In this document: positions 12,101-23,311 of the stretch, one piece after another
How positions within the stretch are numbered: the first letter of the stretch is position 1
How the letters are laid out: every line of letters begins with the position of its first letter
Assembly (NCBI RefSeq): GCF_025024155.1
Contig: NW_026251729.1
Coordinates: 186,001 to 250,000 of the forward strand
DNA from: Gamsiella multidivaricata
Lineage: Eukaryota; Mortierellomycota; Mortierellomycetes; Mortierellales; Mortierellaceae
Direction: 5' to 3'
DNA: 64,000 bases
Notes under the pieces: generated by a model
Seen by the model: the letters and a program-made list of their open reading frames with translations, nothing else
Told to the model about the DNA's origin: nothing
The model's database searches: none
Program-made: the position numbers and the translations under genes

Positions 12101-13506
12101 ATGGATCGAAGCGGATGGTCTGTACCAACTTTTGATCGAGAATGTTATGGATCTCGACAATGTTGCCCCGCAGCAAAGCTGTGACATAAGGAAATTCGAC
12201 AGCCAACGCGCGAGGATAACTAGACCACTGTAAGGTTCCACGAACTGGATCTCCTGAACCGCTGCAAAAAATTCCAATGGCTGTTTGTCCTGAACTCGTG
12301 GCACTAGCAAGGAGGAACTCATTCTCCGCAATGGGTATACAGACAGGTTTAAGAACCTGTGAGTTTGATCCGGATGAGGTATTCTGTACGACAGGAAGCA
12401 CTGGTACCATCCTGTTCACTCGAAGGTCAATTAGGTTGAAGTCCTTTTCGTCCGCAACACATACGACATTTTTCCATCGCGTCACGACCAACGCGCCCTT
12501 GGGAAGATTGAGTTCCTACTTGATGAAGTTCATGGGGATGCTGTGTCAGAATAAAATGACATTGATAATTACTGCATTCATGGTATCAACATGTCTTAGA
12601 TATCGCGGATAGACATGCTCGCACCTTGGGCTCAGAGATAGCGTCATTCCAAAGGCTGTAAAACTGAATAGTCCTCCGTTTCGTAATGCAAAGCCGAACA
12701 CTCCCGTCTTCAGCCAATCGTCCTCTTTGAGAGCTTTCCTCGCAAAACGCTGTAACTCCTTTAATAGGTGGCAAGACATGTGGCGAGAACGATGCAAAAT
12801 CAGGGAGACTAAAGAAGGACAATGTAGAGTCTGCAGCAAGAACAACTTCAGAAACAATACGAGGTACTGCTATTACTGCTTACTTGCTATGTTTAATTAG
12901 GACAATGCTTACCACATAGTACAATTGCTAGCCGTAAGATCGACAGGACCATAATTTTTTCGACGACTTTTTTGCCAAAGCCAAGAGACTTCCTCTCTAC
13001 AAGACGCGAGCGCGGTAGTTCCTTTTTGGTTGGGGATGGTTGAAGTATGATGAGCGCAGGCCAGTGGCGGTGGTGGTGATCAGGCGTATCATATACTAAG
13101 AGAGGTTAAACTCTCATACTTACAGATTCCGAAGATATTTGTTCCTCGATGACATAGTGAAGCAGAAAGCCATCGGATGTTCCCAGATAGAGGTGATTCT
13201 CTATCGCGTAAGGTCAAAGCATCGGTCAGATTGCGCCTTATCTCCGACGTATTGGGAGGCATATGAAGTATGGGCGCTCACTGTTGAGTGTCGAAACCCA
13301 CCAAAGCTATCCAGTGCCTCTATCAAAGGCCTGTGACTCCTGTTGAAAATCCCTGGAGACCTTGTTGCGGGACTACTGCCTGCGCCTTGGCCACCAGGGA
13401 CGGCTCTGTCGAGAAAGGACCTTGGCGACGATGACTCTGCAGCCACCGAGGCATCATCCAAATGCACGCCTCGCAGGAGTGGCTGCACTGTATATGTCGT
13501 GAACAT
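9133..13506 (-). CDS. VPS3: CORVET subunit Vps3 / TGFBRAP1-like
   Basis: Fourteen exons (13302-13506, 13124-13200, 12913-13021, 12625-12830, 11877-12515, 11459-11783, 11213-11364, 10921-11117, 10705-10849, 10480-10614, 10296-10392, 9939-10201, 9546-9836, 9133-9462) join in frame to 1056 residues. The N-terminal citron-homology beta-propeller is seen as NHLYLGTSDGFLLHYVIEE, then VLCDSTLSFFSLPDF across intron 3, a KRRTIQFYS strand, and EFPYVTALLRGNIVEIHNI. Vps39-type helical repeats follow (DPRVLVSMFPDVL, then SFWSVELLQQYL). A C-terminal zinc-binding pair is visible: CHVC at 1015-1018 and HLHC at 1037-1040. Every block lines up with TGFBRAP1, which tethers early endosomes through Rab5 as part of CORVET. 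One intron is GC-AG (see separate entry). Vps39/Vam6 is a relative, but the block pattern fits TGFBRAP1/Vps3 better. Confidence 0.9.
10615..10704 (-). other. GC-AG intron in the VPS3-like gene
   Basis: Exon 9 ends GGCTTAAAG and the intron begins GCAAGC; the acceptor is CAATAG before ATCTTTATGCC. No GT donor in the neighbourhood keeps both conserved flanks in frame. Reading through meets a stop within the intron. AAG/GCAAGC is close to the known GC-donor consensus. Confidence 0.8.
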
Positions 13507-13746
13507 GCGACGACGGTAGCAGTAGTAGGTAACGAAATATGGTGATGAGGAATTCGCGCCAAGAACGACAGAGAATGAGCTTGCATGTTGCCTTCGCCCT
13601 TTCGTGTCCGTTACCGCGCACAAGAGTCGATCGTGACTGCAACCTCCACTCAAGTTAGTGGCAATGTGGCTTTGCCTAGGAGGGTATATGTCGATAGATT
13701 GCCTGTGCTCATTTTGAAGACCCTCTTTCACAATAGGAATCTAAAG
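13507..13746. promoter_or_regulatory. shared bidirectional promoter of VPS3-like and RPL28 genes
   Basis: Only 240 bp separate the VPS3-like start codon (13506, minus) and the ribosomal protein start codon (13747, plus). Both 5' leaders and both core promoters must lie here unless unseen 5' non-coding exons exist. No TATA box is evident. Confidence 0.6.
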
Positions 13747-15109
13747 ATGGTATGAGTGCAGTGCATCCGCTCGAAGCGCACATCCATCCATCTATCAGCC
13801 AGCAACATCCATCTATGATATCCAACGCAGTTGACATGGCAACACTATGCTTCATTTTGCGTGCAATTATTTCCTCACCATCCTCAGCTCGCAGGACTTC
13901 TTCAGCCAACCCGACGCTTCTATCAACTTCACGAAATACAACTTTGCTCGATGGCGACCTTTTGATCGTAAACGATCGCTGACAGATGCACGGTTCTTTT
14001 ATTTATGTCTCTAGCCTACCCGTCTTCATCACAACCGCAAGAAGAGAGGTAAGAAAACTGCAGCGAGTTGTAGGCGAACCTTCTATCTTTGTCTAAGCGC
14101 TATTGCTGACTCGACTTCTTTATTCGCATGTAAATAGGTCACGTCTCTGCCGGTCACGGTCGTGTTGGTGAGTGCAGCAACAGGGATACGGAATTAGTTT
14201 ACTCGACAACAGAAGCTTTGGGAATAAGTTCTTTTTTCAACTCAGGAGCAATGGGAGAGACATTGTGAGAACGGAAGGATGGAGGGCTATCTTTTCAGCA
14301 TGCAAAGACCCGAAAATCAGCAAGCCAGGAGATCCATTACATGACGAGCAAAGCAGGAATGTGATCCAGTGTGTTTGTTTCAAGGACGTTGACTGACGAT
14401 TGCCATTCAGTGATCTGAAGTGATCGTTTATCACAGGATTCTTTCACTCATAAGGAATCGCTGCCGAAGCTGGTTCCCACGATTCGACGTACACCTACTC
14501 CCCCGCAAAGACTCTGGATTACAAACTTGTAGCATATACAAAACTGATACCAGCACCTCCAAACAATACTTCAGTTCCAGCACCGATGTGGCACGTTGAT
14601 GCTCAGAATACTGGGGCGTGGAAAAATGGGATCACCGGAAACGGCGTCTCAATTACCTCTGCAGCTGCAGCTGCATGAACTCGACACATATTGACCTTTG
14701 CCTCATCCCTTTGTTCGATTTGTATTTTCCAGGTAAGCACCGCAAGCATCCCGGAGGTCGTGGTCTTGCTGGTGGTCAGCACCATCACCGCATCAACATG
14801 GATAAGTACCATCCCGGATACTTCGGTAAGGTCGGTATGCGTCGCTTCCACTTGACTCGCAACGGCCAGCACCGCCCCATTGTCAACTTGGACACTCTCT
14901 GGACCCTCGTCTCCGAGCAGACTCGCAAGAACGCTGTCAAGAACACTGAGGTCGTCCCCGTCATTGACACTCTCCGTGCTGGATACGGCAAGGTCCTTGC
15001 CAAGGGTCGTCTCCCCGAGCAGCCCGTCATTGTCAAGGCCCGCTTTGTTTCCCGCGCTGCCGAGCAGAAGATTAAGGCCGTTGGTGGTGCCGTTCAGTTG
15101 GTTGCTTAA
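13747..15109 (+). CDS. RPL28: cytosolic 60S ribosomal protein uL15 (L27a/L28)
   Basis: Four coding exons (13747-13749, 14015-14048, 14138-14167, 14733-15109) give 147 residues, matching the family (human L27a 148). The first exon contributes only the ATG, followed by GTATGAGT; the next exon starts [12 protein letters not shown]. Later blocks are [41 protein letters not shown] and the C-terminal [12 protein letters not shown]. The protein belongs to the large subunit near the peptidyl transferase region. Introns of 265, 89 and 565 bases interrupt the short gene, typical of fungal ribosomal protein genes where splicing contributes to regulation. A poly(A) signal AATAAA is at 15186-15191. I looked for a C/D-box snoRNA in the 565-base intron and did not find a convincing one. 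Confidence 0.95.
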
Positions 15110-15374
15110 ATACGGTAGTCGTCTTTGTTGCCTCAAATTAGCGGAATCAGGAGCAATCCTTCTTCCCTTGCTTGCTCAAGGTTGTAATAAATCATGAAAG
15201 AAGAAATATCGTGCGCCCTTTCTATACCATATATGTATCCATCAACTGTAACAACTGAAGTGAGGCAGTTAATTCCCTTATGTCATGACATCGCCTTGCA
15301 ATTTGGAGCGATCGAAGTGCTTTATCATGAGTGGCTAAGTGTATCTACTATTGATGAATAATGTGAAAGAGGGC

Positions 15375-15699
15375 TCAGGGCCTTGCAAGGAAGCGGTTAC
15401 CGAGATCGGATGGGACTTTGCCCTGCGATATCTCATAAACCAGAGTCTTACAAGGTACATGTAGTGGATCCGCTCCATCTCCTTCTATCCACACCACTTT
15501 TCCTACCTCGCGTACAACGTGAAGACCCGGCCATGCCGAAGACTCCAGATTGTTAGCGCGGGTATTACAGGAACAAAGGGGGGGTAAAACTCGACAGGTT
15601 GCAGACACTACAGTAGTCATCATTGCCCAATTTTGTACTCGCTAGCATCTCCGATCCATAACGATAGTTGAAATCAGGTCCAAGGAGGATTGGTGTCAT
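15375..15699 (-). CDS. possible small unidentified protein
   Basis: Two protein-like stretches lie on the minus strand. The first, from ATG 15699, reads MTPILLGPDFNYRYGSEM; the second ends at 15375 with GKVVWIEGDGADPLHVPCKT and then YEISQGKVPSDLGNRFLARP. They are in different continuity, and a short intron at about 15545-15610 with a CTAAC element near its 3' end would join them, but the only donor in the right phase (GTCTGC) is weak. The gene would be head to head with the DUF3605 gene, 183 bp apart. I do not recognise a family. Alternatively only the downstream ORF (15375-15623) is translated. Confidence 0.4.
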
Positions 15700-15881
15700 A
15701 TTTGGCTAAAGTTCTTCATCCCTCTAGGAGTAGAGGTCAGTGGTGGATGGAGGATGATGATGAAAAGATGAAAGCGAACATCTCGAATCAAAATAGTTTG
15801 TCGTGACTGCGCGGCACTCGACACTCCAGCTTTTGACGGCAATGGAAATGCAGTGAGCTGAACTTCATCCGTTTCGCAAGC

Positions 15882-16590
15882 ATGACCGGAAGTGCATCCA
15901 ATAACCCAGTGCTGTACCCGCACTCTGTAGACTTTACTGGTCGTCCCCCACCTCCAAACGAGGGATACAGCTGGGAACATATCAAGGAAGCAATTGGTAA
16001 GCAAGAACTGCTATCCAATGTTTCACTTACGCTATAGCATTCAAATATGAACCCTTTTACTTGCAATCCATCTTATAGATTCCAACTCGCTTCATGCTCT
16101 GCGACGCACGGACAAGGGACAATATGAATACGAGCAATGGCAGGGACAGATCGACCGGTCAAGGTACAGCAACGTTGGCGAGTATATAGTCTATACTATT
16201 CTACACTGGCCGGATCTGAAAGACCCTGCAGAGGCAGAGCCTGCAGTAGGCAGTGATCAGACCCTTGTGCAAAGATACAGAGCAACCGAGCCGCGGATCA
16301 CCATCAGGCTCAATCATTACCCCTTCCCTGTTCAGGAATCGATTCAGTACTTCGTGCTCTGGTCCTCAAGAGACATGAGCATGCCTGAAGAGCGCAAACG
16401 CTTGGATTTGTACCTGAAACAGCAATTCGAAGGTATCCCAGGCACATCCTCCAAAGGCCTATCACCCGAACTCTTACCGCCAGCGCCAGGAAAGAAGAAG
16501 AATTGGATGTGGTTCGTTAACCCGATCGAGCTCCGCAGCGTTGCAACAGTGCACCATTTGCACGTATTTGTGCGGGATATCGATCTATGA
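15882..16590 (+). CDS. DUF3605 protein (GIG1-like)
   Basis: Two exons (15882-15996, 16079-16590) give 208 residues. The pattern is that of fungal DUF3605 proteins, which include Candida albicans Gig1 (N-acetylglucosamine-induced): YSWEHIKEAI near residue 34, LHALRRT, an IRLNHYPFPVQESIQYFVLWS core, then WFVNPIELRSVATVHHLHVFVR at the C-terminus. The biochemical activity of the family is not known to me; Gig1 has been linked to GlcNAc response. No signal peptide or membrane segment is visible, so it is probably cytosolic. Intron 1 is a normal GT-AG intron in phase 1. GUF1 follows on the same strand 96 bp later. Confidence 0.82.
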
Positions 16591-16686
16591 TAGAACAAGC
16601 GACATCACGTGGAATAATAAAGGCATTGTGCCCAAAAAGCATCAGATCACCGGGGGATCGTTTGGTCGGGAACCGTTGCTGGAATC

Positions 16687-19600
16687 ATGACATTCTCCGC
16701 GACATTGCTTCTCGCCAGTAGGTACCACTGTCGACCCGCAGGATCGGTTGCATCTGCGGCGCAGAGGTCTGCTTTGCTGACAAGGACAACAAAAAGTGCA
16801 TGGCTCAGGTACTCCTCTTCCTCAGCAGAGGGCACCTCGATTGCAGCAAAACTGGATATAGGGCAGGGACACAAAGTAAAGATCTCGGTTTGCAACAAGC
16901 AGAACTCGACATTGCATAGAACTGGAAGTAGGGTTGCGACTAGAATTGATATTGATGTTCAATTGCTACGCACGGCCCTCTAGATGAAGCCAAATTCAAT
17001 GGGATCTATCGAACTCGAGGCCTTTGATGTTAGTCGTATCAGGAATTTCAGTATCATTGCTCATGTTGGTACGTTCAATTGCATAGAGACAACATCGCAA
17101 TACAGAGATCGTCAATATCCAGCAGGGTTGTCTTGGCCATAACGGTATACAAACATGCTTACAACTATGATCCTCTTTCAATTGGTATCCATAGACCATG
17201 GCAAAAGCACGCTCGCGGACAGGTAGGACAGGACGACGGATCGGCAGCATTATACTACGGCAAAGAGCATGGAATTCAACTGGAATCTCAGCCGCCTCCT
17301 TTCTTCTTTCTTTCTTTTTTATCCAGGTTACTGGAATTAGCACAAACTATAACCAAAAGGAAGGACAACAAGCAAGTGCTGGATAAACTAAAAGTTGAAC
17401 GGGAGAGAGGCATTACGGTCAAAGCACAGGTATGGGATGATGCTTCTGGATTCATTCTGGAGCAAGTGTGTGGCCTATCCATGTATCTTGAACTTATCGC
17501 CACTCTATAATCTTGTATTACAGAGCGCATCCATGTTTTACGACTACAAAGGAAAAAGATATCTTTTGAATTTGATCGATACGCCGGTACGTGGGATCTC
17601 TTTATTACAACCAGAAGGGCACTGTCTCGGAACAAGCGCGCGGACCAAACTTATGCCTTTGTAACGCTTACAAATGTGTTCTCTTCGCGCTATTGTTTAG
17701 GGTCATATGGACTTTAATTTTGAAGTATCTCGCTCGTTAGCCGCCTGTCAGGGTACTCTATTGCTTGTGGACGCTGCACAGGGTATTCAGGCCCAGACAG
17801 TGGCCAACTTTTATCTTGCGTATGGGCTGGACATTACCATCATTCCAGTCATCAACAAGGTACGCTTGAACCGATTTGTTGGCAAAGTTTTGTCCTGATA
17901 TCGAACCATACAACTGTTCCTGTTTAACTTACCGCATTTCTCATGGAGTAGATTGATCTCCCGGCAGCAGATCCCAAACGCGTTGCATCTCAGATCGAAG
18001 TCGCCTTTGAGATGCCTGCCGACGACTGCCTTGAGATTTCCGCAAAGTCCAATTTGAATGTGGACCAAATTTTACCCAAGATCATCGAGACCGTACCTTC
18101 GTAAGTATTCTTCGAGAATTTTGGTCACCGTGTCCTCCTAGTTATAACAAGCCATTTGACTGACTTGTTCGTCTTATTCGTATGCTCTCAGACCATCAGG
18201 CGATATCAACAAGCCCTTCAAGGCACTCCTGTTTGACTCTTGGCACGACACCTATGTAGGTGTCATTTGTCTGATGGCTGTCATCGATGGCACAGTCAAG
18301 AAAGGTATGAAAGAGCTGCTCTAGATTGTATATAAAGAAACGATAGTGATGTTAATGACTAACCGACATCCGTTGTTGGCTTCAAATGTCTCTAGGCGAT
18401 AGAATTGTCTCCGCACATTCAGAACGGCGGTATGAAGTTACGGAGACGGGTATCATGTATCCAGAGCAAACGCCTACCAGCTCCCTGTAAGTCATCTTCA
18501 GCTCCAAGCATGCAGCCCGCATGCTCATAAATACAGTGACTAGTGTTTATGGATGCGCACACGAAGCTGACAATTTTTTGCTCTTGATTTACCATCAACA
18601 GGCAGGCGGGCCAGGTTGGCTACTTTGTCTTGAACATGAAGACTCTGAGCGAATCTCATGTTGGAGACACCTTCTTTGACCACAAACATATCGGCACGCC
18701 GATGCCAGGGTTCGTCCCCGCAAAGCCAATGGTTTGGGCGGGTATCTTTCCCATCGATACCGCGGATTTTGAAAAGCTGGACCACAGCATTGCCAAGCTG
18801 ACGCTCAGTGACTCGTCTGTCATGATCCAAAAGGAGACGAGTACAGCTCTTGGGCAGGGCTGGCGCCTAGGCTTCCTGGGAACTCTGCACATGGATGTTT
18901 TTAGGCAGCGTCTAGAGCAGGTACGTGCTTTTGCAACTCATGACTTACGGATGCCTACTACTTGATGTAGGCTTTTTTTTTTTTTAATATATCGGCCTAT
19001 ACGTGTGTTGACTCCTGTAGGAATACGACGCCAATATTATTATCACAGCACCAACTGTGCCTTACAAGATTGAGTATCAAGACGGAGCGCAAAAACTCAT
19101 TCGAAATCCAACAGAGTTTCCGGAAATGGACGAACTCAACGCAAAGGTCAAAAGCGTGCAGGAGCCCATGGTCCGGTCCACTATTATTTTCCCCAAGGAG
19201 TATCTTGGTGATATTATGGTGCTCTGTGGAGTAAGACCTACCTTTGCAGATTCTCTTTCATTGTTCTCATCCGTACTTTCATTGTCGCTTTTACTGAGCC
19301 CTGCAAATGGATTTCTTTATCAGTCCCGTAGAGGAGTCCAGCTAGAGCACACCTATTTGGACGAGAGCAGAGTCCTCCTCAAGTACAGACTGCCGCTGGC
19401 TGAAGTCGTGACGGACTTCCACGATGAGTTGAAAGGCCGCTCAAGCGGATTCGCATCGTTTGATTACGAAGAAGACGGCTATGATGATGCCGATCTTGTC
19501 AAGATGAATATCGTACTGAACTCAAAGCCTGTGGATGCGCTTTCGATCATCCTCCATCGCTCCCAAGCAGAGTTGGTTGCCCGGGACTGGGTAAAACGGC

Positions 19601-19947
19601 TGAAGAGTTTGTTGTCCCGACAGCTCTTTGAGATTGTGATTCAGGCGTCTGTTGGCAACAAGGTCATCGCCAGGGAGGGCCTGAGTGCCTTGCGGAAGAA
19701 TGTCACTGCAAAATGCTATGGCGGCGATATCTCGCGAAAGATGAAACTGCTAAACAAACAGGTAAGAGGAATGTTTGCTCTCGCCTGTGTTCACTGTACT
19801 ACCGATGGAATAATCCTGTGTAACCATTTCTGCCGATCCTCCATGCCGACGCGTCAATAGAAAGAGGGAAAGAAACGAATGAAGGCCATCGGCGGTGTAG
19901 AAGTCAGTCAAGAAGCCTTCTACGATTTTATGTCCAAGAAAAAATAG
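16687..19947 (+). CDS. GUF1: mitochondrial elongation factor 4 GTPase GUF1 (LepA family)
   Basis: Thirteen exons (16687-16875, 16984-17068, 17195-17222, 17327-17429, 17524-17586, 17701-17859, 17952-18100, 18192-18304, 18396-18486, 18602-18920, 19021-19230, 19324-19761, 19861-19947) give 677 residues. The N-terminus ([19 protein letters not shown]) is Ser/Arg-rich without acids, fitting a mitochondrial presequence. GTPase motifs appear at AHVDHGKST (89-97, G1), the switch ERGIT (G2), DTPGHMDF (154-161, G3) and NKID (208-211, G4). The LepA-specific C-terminal domain ends with [25 protein letters not shown]1 supports mitochondrial translation under stress by remodelling stalled ribosomes. Exon 3 is only 28 bases and lies inside the G1 loop. 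The stop lies 82 bp from that of the convergent lipase gene. Confidence 0.95.
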
Positions 19948-20029
19948 ACCATTGCTGGCGTAACAGCGTATTCTGTATCATTAGCTCTATAGACTTGCTT
20001 CTTTATAATATAGTGGCATAGATCGCACT

Positions 20030-22383
20030 CTAATCTTCATGGCTATCAATGCCCAACTGGTCTAGATATGCCACGCGACGATGCTCATAAGTCGAAATGG
20101 CATCTCTAGTGTTTTCTTCCTCCCATTTGAGGACAAAAGGGCTGACCTGCCGAGGGTTCGAGACTGTCTTGGAACGCAGATTGATCTGGACCAAATCTGT
20201 TGCGCCGTCCTGCAATGACTGCGTGCTCGCATGACCCCACTCTGCTTGCGGTTGCTGTGGCGCCTTGAGCATGTCCATGAGTTCCTCGCCTGCGACTTTG
20301 ACGAGATCGTTCATTTCTGGGACGATGCTGGTCATTTGTAAAAAGGCGTGAGATACGCCACTGACGATCCTTAGGGTGTCGCTCTCAAGATCCGCAGAGG
20401 CAGTGCGTTTAGCACGACGCAGCTTGGCCATGAAGATGATGGAGTCGTCGACGAGCGGGTCCTTTTCGCCAGCAATGATATATGTTCTTGGATACTGGGC
20501 CAAGATATGGTCAGGCGTATGAATGGGCGAAACGAGGTAATTGGACTTGAGATCCAGAGTTGGGTCGCCACCAATATACATCACCATCAGCGCACGGAGC
20601 TATGGATATGAAAGAAAGGAGAAATAGGGGGGTCAGCTAAGCATTACAGACAAGCGAGTGTAGTGATAGCAGTAGCCAAAAAGAAACAGTAGATAGTACT
20701 TACGAAGGAAGAACTGAGGACTTGGTCGTCCATAAAGGCCGCTTTACTGTTCAGGGTCATACCATCTCCGCGTCCAGGTCTGGCCTTCAAGTGATCCGAT
20801 GGAATAGGACCACGAACAATCTCCTCCTCAACCACAGCCAGATCGCTGTTGCTGATCCAGAAATCTAGGCCAACCTGCATACATGGATAGATCATGAGCA
20901 GACCTACAGGTCGCGGAAGCTCCGGTCCGAATTCGATGATCATATTCATGGTGGACGCAGTAAACGTGCCTCCACTATTTGTCACACACAGATACGTAAA
21001 AACATGTTAGCAGCAGTTTCTGTCTATAGCTCTTAATTTATCACTACGTCGCCGCTTCAACCCTGATTCGCTTACGCAGAGTCGCCAGCAATCACGATAC
21101 GTGGCTGGGTCCTGCCATTGAAGCCAATGCAACCACCCTTAGTGGCGACAATCAGGCGATACACATCAAAGCACTCATTGAGTCCGTATGGGAAGGGATG
21201 CTCGGGCGCCTTCTTATAGTTGACACTGACAACTGGAATACCAGTCTGGCCTGCCCAGGCCATCAGATAATCGGAATGACACTGAGGGCTCATGGCGACA
21301 AAACTAACAATAATGTGGATAAACAGACAGATAGTTAGTAATGGCTTCATGAACATGACTTACTCGTACGTCGTAATGACTTTTTCTTACCCTCCACCCG
21401 GAATATCCAGCAGCAAGGCCTCCTGTCTCGCAAGCTCCTCTTCTGTGCCCCTGAAGAACACAATCACGTCCACCAACGCGTCCGAGTGATGTCCCAGCTC
21501 CTTTGACAATTTCAGAACAATGTGTTTGTGAACACCCAGTCTCGGGGCATTGATCCAGGTCAGTGCCCTAATGACCGGATGGAGCATCTTTTCCCAGGAT
21601 CGGCGCATATGAGTCGCAGTGATGGTCTTGAGCATCATGTTGTTCTTCTCAAGTGCCCGCTTGGGGAAGAAGAGGTAGTACACCGAGAAGACTGCGGACA
21701 TGGTGTCGCGTAGAATCTTAGGTCGAATGTTCTGAGACATGAAGAAACCAGCATCAAGGGCAGACAAGATCCAAAGACCGCGCGTGTAACCTCGAGTGTA
21801 GCGACGCGAGAACTATGGGACGGTGAAAGAAATCGAAGGTTGAGCTCAGATCGATATGTTGACTAAGGGAGGGAGTTTATATGGTCTCTGGGCTCTTTGA
21901 ACGCGACTTCCCCCATATTTGCCAGATGCATCAAATGGCAGTAGAAAGTGCAACGAAATATAGGGCCATGATATGGGTGTACAGGAGGATGAGCCCATTG
22001 TCGTAGCATACCATCTTTTTCTCAGGCTCAGCAGGTGTGAGGCCGAGGAGCACATCGGCATGGTGGGTTGCATAGAGCATGGTCAGAGCTCCGATGAGGA
22101 TCTGCCAGGGTGTGTACTTATTCAGGAGATTATGCAATCGCTGGAAAGGCCGGGGTCCGGCTGCTGGCGTCTTACGGAGGGCAACGTAACTATTGGGTGA
22201 GGTTGAAGGGAGTGAAAGGGGAACGAGATGGGGTTGAAATGTTTGTTAGGATTCATTGTATTGGAAGCAATAACGGGGGGACTAACGATCAGATCTATAG
22301 GAGACTTGCCTCATCAAGAGGACCACAACGGCCTGGATCTTGTCCCAGGAGGGAGAGGGTCTTCCTGCGATGTGACCGAGCAT
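20030..22383 (-). CDS. hormone-sensitive-lipase-type alpha/beta hydrolase
   Basis: Six exons (22310-22383, 22012-22189, 21391-21812, 21076-21303, 20704-20974, 20030-20599) give 580 residues. The catalytic triad is visible: Ser300 in AGDSAGG, Asp438 in GEKDPLVDDS and His475 in GVSHAFL. GIPVVSVNYKKAPEHPFPYGL matches the HSL pattern before the nucleophile. The oxyanion motif, normally HGGG, reads PGGGF (about 222-226), so its His is replaced by Pro. The N-terminal part has a hydrophobic stretch (YTPWQILIGALTML) that may bind membrane or lipid droplets. Family members hydrolyse sterol esters, acylglycerols or acetylated sterols. Intron 1 uses a GC donor. An upstream in-frame ATG at 22641 would add a Leu/Ser/Pro-rich translated pyrimidine tract and is rejected. 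Confidence 0.87.
22190..22309 (-). other. GC-AG intron in the HSL-type lipase gene
   Basis: Exon 1 ends TTGATGAG and the intron begins GCAAGTCTCC, a perfect AG/GCAAGT donor; the acceptor is CCCAATAG. Only this donor gives phase 2, which is required by the conserved downstream frame (YVALRKTPAAG). The GT donors nearby give wrong frames. Confidence 0.72.
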
Positions 22384-22429
22384 GTCTGTGCGGAGGAACT
22401 TGCAACGGTCGAGAGAGGATGTGGCACAA

Positions 22430-22640
22430 GAGGGGAGAGAGAGAGAGAGAAAGAGAGAGAAAGGGAAAAAGAGGTGGAGTGGAGTGTGAGGAATGAGAAT
22501 GAGAGATGGTGATGAGGGAGCTGCTGATCGCCAAAGAGGACAAAGACAGTGAGGGAGAGAAAGGAGGAGAAGGAGGAGGAGAAGGAGGAGAAGAAGAGAG
22601 GTGAGAAGGGGAAGGGGAAAAGAGGATGGCACCAGGAACA
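22430..22640. repeat. polypurine/polypyrimidine tract (GA/GGAGAA-rich)
   Basis: Imperfect GA dinucleotides at about 22433-22470 and GGAGAA-type repeats at about 22550-22625 form a strand-asymmetric tract just upstream of the lipase start codon. Confidence 0.8.
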
Positions 22641-23276
22641 ATCTGTATCCCCTCCCCCCCTGCTCCTATGTTTTGTGGAGAACACCTCTCCAGGGGCCAC
22701 GCTCTTCCCTTGCTCTTTCCCATGTGCCACCATCTCCATCTCCATCTCAATATCCATATCCATGTACAGTTACTGTACATGTACGTGGAGTGCAAAGCAT
22801 GTACGCACTCCCCGCATCCTGTTAGTCGGAACCCACACATCCATCCTCACCATTGGACTGCAACTGTGCGTCTGCGTCTATTCCATTTTGACCGGGGTAT
22901 CCGAAACTCCATCCGATACACGTGTTTGTGCCCATCATTTTCACATGCAGACAACCCACCTCCACCCTCCGCTGAATCGCGTCCTATCTCGCTTCTCGCT
23001 CAGCCAATCATGACGGGGCGCCGCTACGCGTCTTTTTTCGATGCAACCCATCTAGGCAAACAAACAGATAGCATTGGTAGACTCGAGAGACTTGTAAGTC
23101 TATACACCATAGACATAGACTATGCCTGTTAATACTTTCTAATAAACAAAAGTAAATATGCGTCTATAAAAATGGATGCGATGAGTTATGGTATTATGAA
23201 AGAAGAAGGAAGTAAGAAGAAAGAAGAAAGAGAAAAAAATGTATGTATATAAAAAAGGCGGAGCCTTGGTATCAAA

Positions 23277-23296
23277 CCCCCCCCCCCCCCCCCCCC
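23277..23296. repeat. homopolymer C20
   Basis: Twenty consecutive C on the plus strand, 15 bp from the stop codon of the coiled-coil gene. On that gene's sense strand it is a G-run in the 3' UTR. Confidence 0.9.
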
Positions 23297-23311
23297 AGCA
23301 AGCTCCAAGCA

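Larger units (their letters stand above)
22384..23311. promoter_or_regulatory. promoter and long pyrimidine-rich leader of the lipase gene; 3' flank of the coiled-coil gene
   Basis: From about 22420 to 22640 the plus strand is nearly all purine (GAGAGAGA, GGAGAAGGAGG), so the lipase transcript leader would be a long CT tract. Further left, 23277-23296 is a run of 20 C just past the stop of the coiled-coil gene. Overlapping ORFs on both strands are low-complexity and I reject them. Confidence 0.55.

Noticed and set aside
14168..14732. Possible intronic C/D-box snoRNA in the ribosomal protein gene
   Set aside because: TGATCTGAAG and TTGATGC strings occur, but no proper C box (RTGATGA), matching D box and terminal stem were found together.
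22282..22840. Three long overlapping minus-strand ORFs of 119-181 residues upstream of the lipase start
   Set aside because: Their bulk is translated polypyrimidine repeat (Leu/Ser/Pro or Phe/Ser runs). Only the last 25 codons of one frame belong to lipase exon 1.
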